From Neostapfia colusana (Eukaryota; Streptophyta; Magnoliopsida; Poales; Poaceae), in contig JASWHV010000016.1 of assembly GCA_030760725.1 (NCBI GenBank), positions 46,635,227-46,699,226 on the forward strand: a stretch of 64,000 nt of DNA, given 5' to 3'. A model generated the notes under the pieces. That model searched no databases. It was not told the DNA's origin and saw only the letters and a list, made by a program, of their open reading frames with translations. The position numbers and the translations under genes were made by a program. Positions 59,906 through 64,000 of this stretch are shown here, piece after piece; position 1 is the stretch's first letter; every line of letters starts with the position of its first letter.

Positions 59906-62816
59906 TGTGACGCCCTCAATTCTGTGGAAAGCCACGGAACCGAGAACTAATGCATATGTGTGCCCAGGATGTTCATCACACATACACATACGTTCCACAA
60001 ACTGAATTCAGATTATATATTACCACGAATAACAGAGTTTATTACAACACCTCATGAGTCTTGGACTCATGCTCACAGCGGAAGTCTTATTTCTATGCAG
60101 CGGAAGTCCTTATTTAAATGCGGAAGCAAAAACTAATGCGAAAGCAAAACTAAGCAGAAGTGGCTCCATCTCTACTCCCTCCACAGGCAAGGTTGAGAAC
60201 AGATCACACGCCATAATGCTCTACTCGGTCTTCATAGTGGTCGTCTCTTGCTGTTGATGAAGAAATAATAATGCAAGTTTGAGTACAATGGTGTACTCAG
60301 CAAGTGCGGGAAAACACATGATATGAAGCTCATAAACAAGGTAGGCATAAAAGGTTTATTTGCAGAAAAGCAGTTCTGTAAAACCATGATAAAATAACAA
60401 CTTAAGTTTAAATGTAATCCCAACATATATTAATTTACCAACATAACTCCATCACTCCCGTGTTCCATCCGAACATTAACCAATCTTTTATTCATACTCA
60501 CGAATACCTCCTTGTATTCGCTACCATCTCACCTCATAAAACAACCTCGTCTCATACCGAGACCAATCTCATGTCATGACCCATCAGTCATGCAACCATC
60601 TCATCTCCCGGACATAACAGTCCCAAACCATAACCAATAAACAAAACCAAGAACCTTCCCAATAACCATTCCAGTAACCATCCCATCTTATCATGGCAGT
60701 TTAGCCAGGTGCTCGTGACCGTAAGCTCGGCTATCATGATAGTTTTAATAACTCTGCAGAATTTGTACCTCTTTACCCACAAGTTTGTGATTTCGTCACC
60801 CGTCGGCGACTGCAGAACCTCCATTATACCAGTACACATCCGTCGGTGTATGGTCAAGAGATCACAAAATAGCCTTTACAAAGGGGTTACTAGATGTATG
60901 GACTCACTAAGGTTTCACCGGCAGGCTAGAATCTCCAATTCTCCCACCCACGGGCCCCCTCTTCTGCCATGCAGTTCCCAGGGCAGTCCTCACTCGACTC
61001 CCATTCCCCGCACCTTCCACAGTCCATAGCACCCTAGCAACTTACCTAATTACTCAGCTAAGCCGCACCCATACTTGGCCTTGTGGTGGCACTGTTATCC
61101 TGGCATGTGCATGCATGAACCGGTCCTTAGATCTACGACAAGTAAAAACCACCATCTCATGCTACCTCATTCACAAACCCAGGCTTGCCTAGATCTCCCT
61201 CCGATCCATGTTTATTAACCTCATCAATTACTTATTATCAGTACGAGTGCAGTTAGCTAGACACATCTATCTCGCTTCCCAATCCCATGGACTCAGCGAA
61301 GCATAAAGCAAAAACCATACCCGACTCATAAACTTCCCGAGCGACAAGGGTGGTTCAAGCAAAACTAGTAAACTCCTATAAAAGGGGTTTCCCATCATGT
61401 TTGACTCAGCACACACACCTTTTCGCAAAACAAAATAGTTTTACCCAAAACATAGGATCAACATGGTCAAGGAGCACATGCCTTGTTCTTCGGTTCCGGT
61501 TGTTCCTGATTCTCAAAACCTTGTTGCTGCAGCTCGTCGTAGACAGCTTCCTGAGTTTGTCCTGCTATGTAGGATTCACGTGCATACAAAATTTACAGCA
61601 ATCAATATCATGCACAAACCCTAAACTAGATGCGATGATGCACATGCATGCTATCCTATGATTAGTTTTACTTGTTCTTGCACGGCTTGCATGGTCAGAG
61701 GTGTTCGGATCAAAGATGAACGTGGCGATGATCTTGTCTTTAGATCAAACTGATCATCGAGTGATCTGCCCACGAGAAGACTTCTGTTCGAAAGGAATTG
61801 AAGAACAGATGCAAGATGAACACAATGATGTCGTAAGGTGGTATCGAAGTCCTACCTCACGCTCTTCTTGTCTTCGAGGTCCTTCTCAGACTGCTCGGTT
61901 CTTCTACGGTGATCTCCCTTGTTGCGCTTCTGTTTTGCTCGGCGAGTTAGGGCTAGGGCTCCAAGTCGTCGGCTCAGGATTTGAAAGAGAAGTTTGTGGT
62001 TTCGGCCAGAGGTTTTGGGTTCTACCAAGGGAAGAGAAGAGTCCTAATCTGATCGGATCCCGAATAAGAGTCTTACTCAGATCTTTGTTGGATCCTAACG
62101 TCTCATCTTTGGTAATCATCGTGGATTTTAGATCGGTTTCTTTTGCGTACCGGTGTCTTTACGCGTAACAGCCGCTCCAGAACTCGTTACCTCCGTGACG
62201 ATGAGCTCCGGAAGCTCCACATGTCCTCCGGGCCTGGTATCTCCTCGACCGCAGAGACGAGCTCTGGTTGTGCCGCGTGTCAACCGATCGAGAGCTCCCT
62301 CTTCTTCGGAGGTGAGCTCCGTGCACGCCACGTGTTGGCACCGGTCTTCCTCTTCTTCTTTCCTCAGGGACGTGCCCCGCGGTCGACACGTGTTTGATAG
62401 ATCCGGACTTCTCTGAGATGAGCTCCGAGATTGACACGTATCCCGCGCAACTGGTCCTCTGATTTCCGCGAGGAATAGCTCCGAGGATGACACGTGTCCT
62501 GCAGAAATGCTTTTGCTTCTTCCGTAGAGGCTAGCTCCGTGGGCAACACATGTCCCACAGGATCGGACCTCTCCCCTTTTGCGGAGACGAGCCCCGAGCC
62601 TGCCACGTAGCCAGCTTGGCGGCGGCCTCTCCCCACTTCGCAGGGATGAGCTCCGATCACGCCACGTGGCCTGCTGGCCGCGGAAGTTGCCTTCGGCGCT
62701 CTCTGAGGCTTTATTGGCTATTCTTTTGATAATTCTCTCTGTTCCTGTTTTTCATTAAAATGGTTCCTTTTCATAGGACACGAACATATGCTGACACCCG
62801 AGGTGAGGGTGTCACA
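59906..62816 (-). repeat. 5' LTR of element F (2911 bp)
   Basis: It pairs with 52068-54984. On the plus strand it begins TGTGACGCCC and ends GAGGGTGTCACA. The hairpin is at 60280-60299, the conserved block at about 60690-61140, and the CACGTG array at about 62201-62680. The TATA box is replaced. Confidence 0.95.
62201..62680 (-). repeat. Degenerate CACGTG array in F 5' LTR
   Basis: It aligns with 54368-54852. Four CACGTG cores remain. Several differences from the other LTR fall on the CpG of the core (CACGTG versus CACATG). Confidence 0.75.
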
Positions 62817-62821
62817 CACCT
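62817..62821 (+). repeat. Right target-site duplication of element F (CACCT)
   Basis: Perfect match to 52063-52067. Confidence 0.95.
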
Positions 62822-64000
62822 CAAGGTCACACATTAATTGGAACTAAATGGGTATTTAAAAATAAGCAAAGTGAGGATGGGGTTGTGGTTAGGAATAAAG
62901 CTAGGTTGGTTGCTCAAGGTTTCACTCAAATTGAAGGTCTAGATTTTGATGAAACATTTGCTCCTGTTGCTAGATTAGAAGCTATAAGAATTTTATTAGC
63001 ATTTGCTGCATCTAAAGGTTTCAAGTTATATCAAATGGATGTTAAAAGTGCTTTTCTTAAGGGCTACATAGAGGAGGAGGTTTATGTTAAGCAGCCACCG
63101 GGTTTTGAAAATCCAAATTTTCCTAATCATGTTTACAAACTGTCCAAAGCCTTGTACGGTCTAAAACAAGCCCCTAGAGCATGGTATGATAGGTTAAAAA
63201 CATTCTTACTTGAAAAGGGGTTTACCATGGGCAAGGTTGATAAAACTCTTTTTGTACTTAAGCATGGCAATGACTCATTATTCGTTCAAGTGTATGTGGA
63301 TGATATTATCTTTGGTTGTGCTTCTCATGATCTCGTGTCCAAGTTTTCAGCTATGATGAGTTCAGAATTTGAGATGAGTATGATGGGAGAACTCACATAC
63401 TTTTTGGGGCTGCAAATCAAGCTAACAAAAGAAGGAACTTTTGTGCATCAAACTAAGTATACAAACGACCTTCTTAAGCGCTTCAACATGGACAAATGCA
63501 AGCCTCTTCAGACACCAATGGGAACAGCAACAATACTTGAACTTGACGAAGATGGTGACCCGATCGATAAAAAAGAATACAGAAGTATGATTGGATCACT
63601 TTTGTATCTCACGGCGTCAAGACCGGACATACAATTCAGCGTATGTCTTTGTGCACGTTTTCAAGCTTCTCCACGTGCTTCACATCGCCAAGCCATCAAA
63701 AGGATTCTCAGGTACCTACATGGAACTCAAGAATTTGGCATTTTTCTTCCTTCTTCCTCAACCGTTTCTTTGAAAGCTTTTTTGGATGCTGATTTTGGGA
63801 GTTGTAGGATTGATAGGAAAAGTACTTCGGGTGCTTGTCATTTTCTTGGTAATTCGCTTGTTGCTTGGTCCTCTAGAAAACAAAGTTCAGTTGCACAATC
63901 CACGGCCGAATCTGAATATGTAGCTGCGGCTAGCGCTTGCTCACAAATTCTTTGGATTGTTCAAACACTTAAGGACTATGGGGTTGATTTAGATAGTGTT
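62822..64000 (+). CDS. Element E pol, second part: RT and RNase H, open to the window edge
   Basis: The frame continues from codon VPPP before F and stays open for 1.18 kb. The Ty1/copia RT starts with [11 protein letters not shown], then [47 protein letters not shown], and the catalytic YVDD at 63293-63304 in [11 protein letters not shown]. The connection has [18 protein letters not shown]. RNase H has [20 protein letters not shown] and [11 protein letters not shown] near 63900. All key residues I can check are present. The frame is part of a polyprotein already broken upstream by stops and by F. Confidence 0.93.

Larger units (their letters stand above)
52068..62816 (-). mobile_element. Element F: complete chromovirus (Tekay/Del-like), 10.75 kb, minus strand
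   Basis: LTRs at 52068-54984 (3' LTR) and 59906-62816 (5' LTR) are flanked by perfect CACCT duplications. On the minus strand the order is PBS, gag-pro-RT, RNase H, integrase, chromodomain and PPT. I count about 15 substitutions over the first 760 aligned LTR bases (about 2%), so it is the youngest datable insertion in the window. It is the only element on the minus strand and lies in the pol of E. Confidence 0.97.
46362..64000 (+). mobile_element. Element E: Ty1/copia (SIRE/Maximus-like), interrupted by F and by the window edge
   Basis: It has a 5' LTR of about 1.6 kb, PBS, gag with two zinc knuckles, protease, integrase, then element F, then RT and RNase H running to 64000. The Ty1 domain order (integrase before RT) and the DSGCSCHMTG protease support a SIRE/Maximus-type copia. 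The exact left end is 46362 (TGTGTGGG) or 46364; the right end is outside the window. Confidence 0.92.

Overview
The window is plant nuclear DNA, almost certainly from a grass. Nearly every base can be assigned to one of seven nested LTR retrotransposons, and I found no host gene. The evidence for a grass is the element mix: long-LTR Tekay/Del-type chromoviruses with 2.9-4.3 kb LTRs primed by initiator tRNA-Met, a Tat-lineage Ty3 element with dual RNase H and an antisense PF04195-type ORF, and a SIRE/Maximus-type Ty1/copia element. I cannot name the species.

Layout. Element A (1-6411, +) is the 3' half of a chromovirus (pol, PPT, 3' LTR) inserted in the integrase of element B. Element B (6412-11733, +) is a second chromovirus family: integrase to chromodomain, PPT and part of the 3' LTR. 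Element C (11734-36100, +) is in A's family and is inserted in B's 3' LTR. It has a full 5' LTR, PBS, an extra ORF (orf0) upstream of gag, gag-pol and a partial 3' LTR. Element G (15650-28670, +) is a complete 13.0 kb Tat-lineage element inside C's orf0, with gag, pol and a long antisense ORF. Element D (36101-46361, +) is in B's family and is inserted in C's 3' LTR. Element E (46362-64000, +) is a Ty1/copia element inserted in D's chromodomain region, and it runs off the right edge. Element F (52068-62816, -) is a complete chromovirus inserted in E's pol between the integrase and RT domains, with perfect 5-bp target-site duplications. The order of insertion is B, then A and C; C, then G and D; D, then E; E, then F. 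The deepest chain is five elements.

State of the genes. All gag-pol frames carry stops and/or frameshifts, except the RT-RNase H part of E, which is open to the window edge, and orf0 of C, which stays open across the G insertion. Most stops are explained by C-to-T changes (CAG, CAA, CGA or TGG codons), as expected of methylated, silenced repeats. LTR divergence counted by eye is about 2% for F and about 5-6% for G, which agrees with F being the youngest insertion.

The most interesting signals are mostly non-coding. (1) An array of G-box/ABRE-like CACGTG repeats lies in the U3 of two unrelated lineages, G and F, upstream of the TATA box. (2) Two families of LTR hairpins show compensatory base changes between elements. 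(3) G has an intron-containing antisense ORF. (4) G has an acidic 14-residue repeat insertion of about 110 residues inside its RNase H. (5) C has an intact orf0. (6) The TATA box of F's 5' LTR has been lost. (7) C's two LTRs do not match each other.
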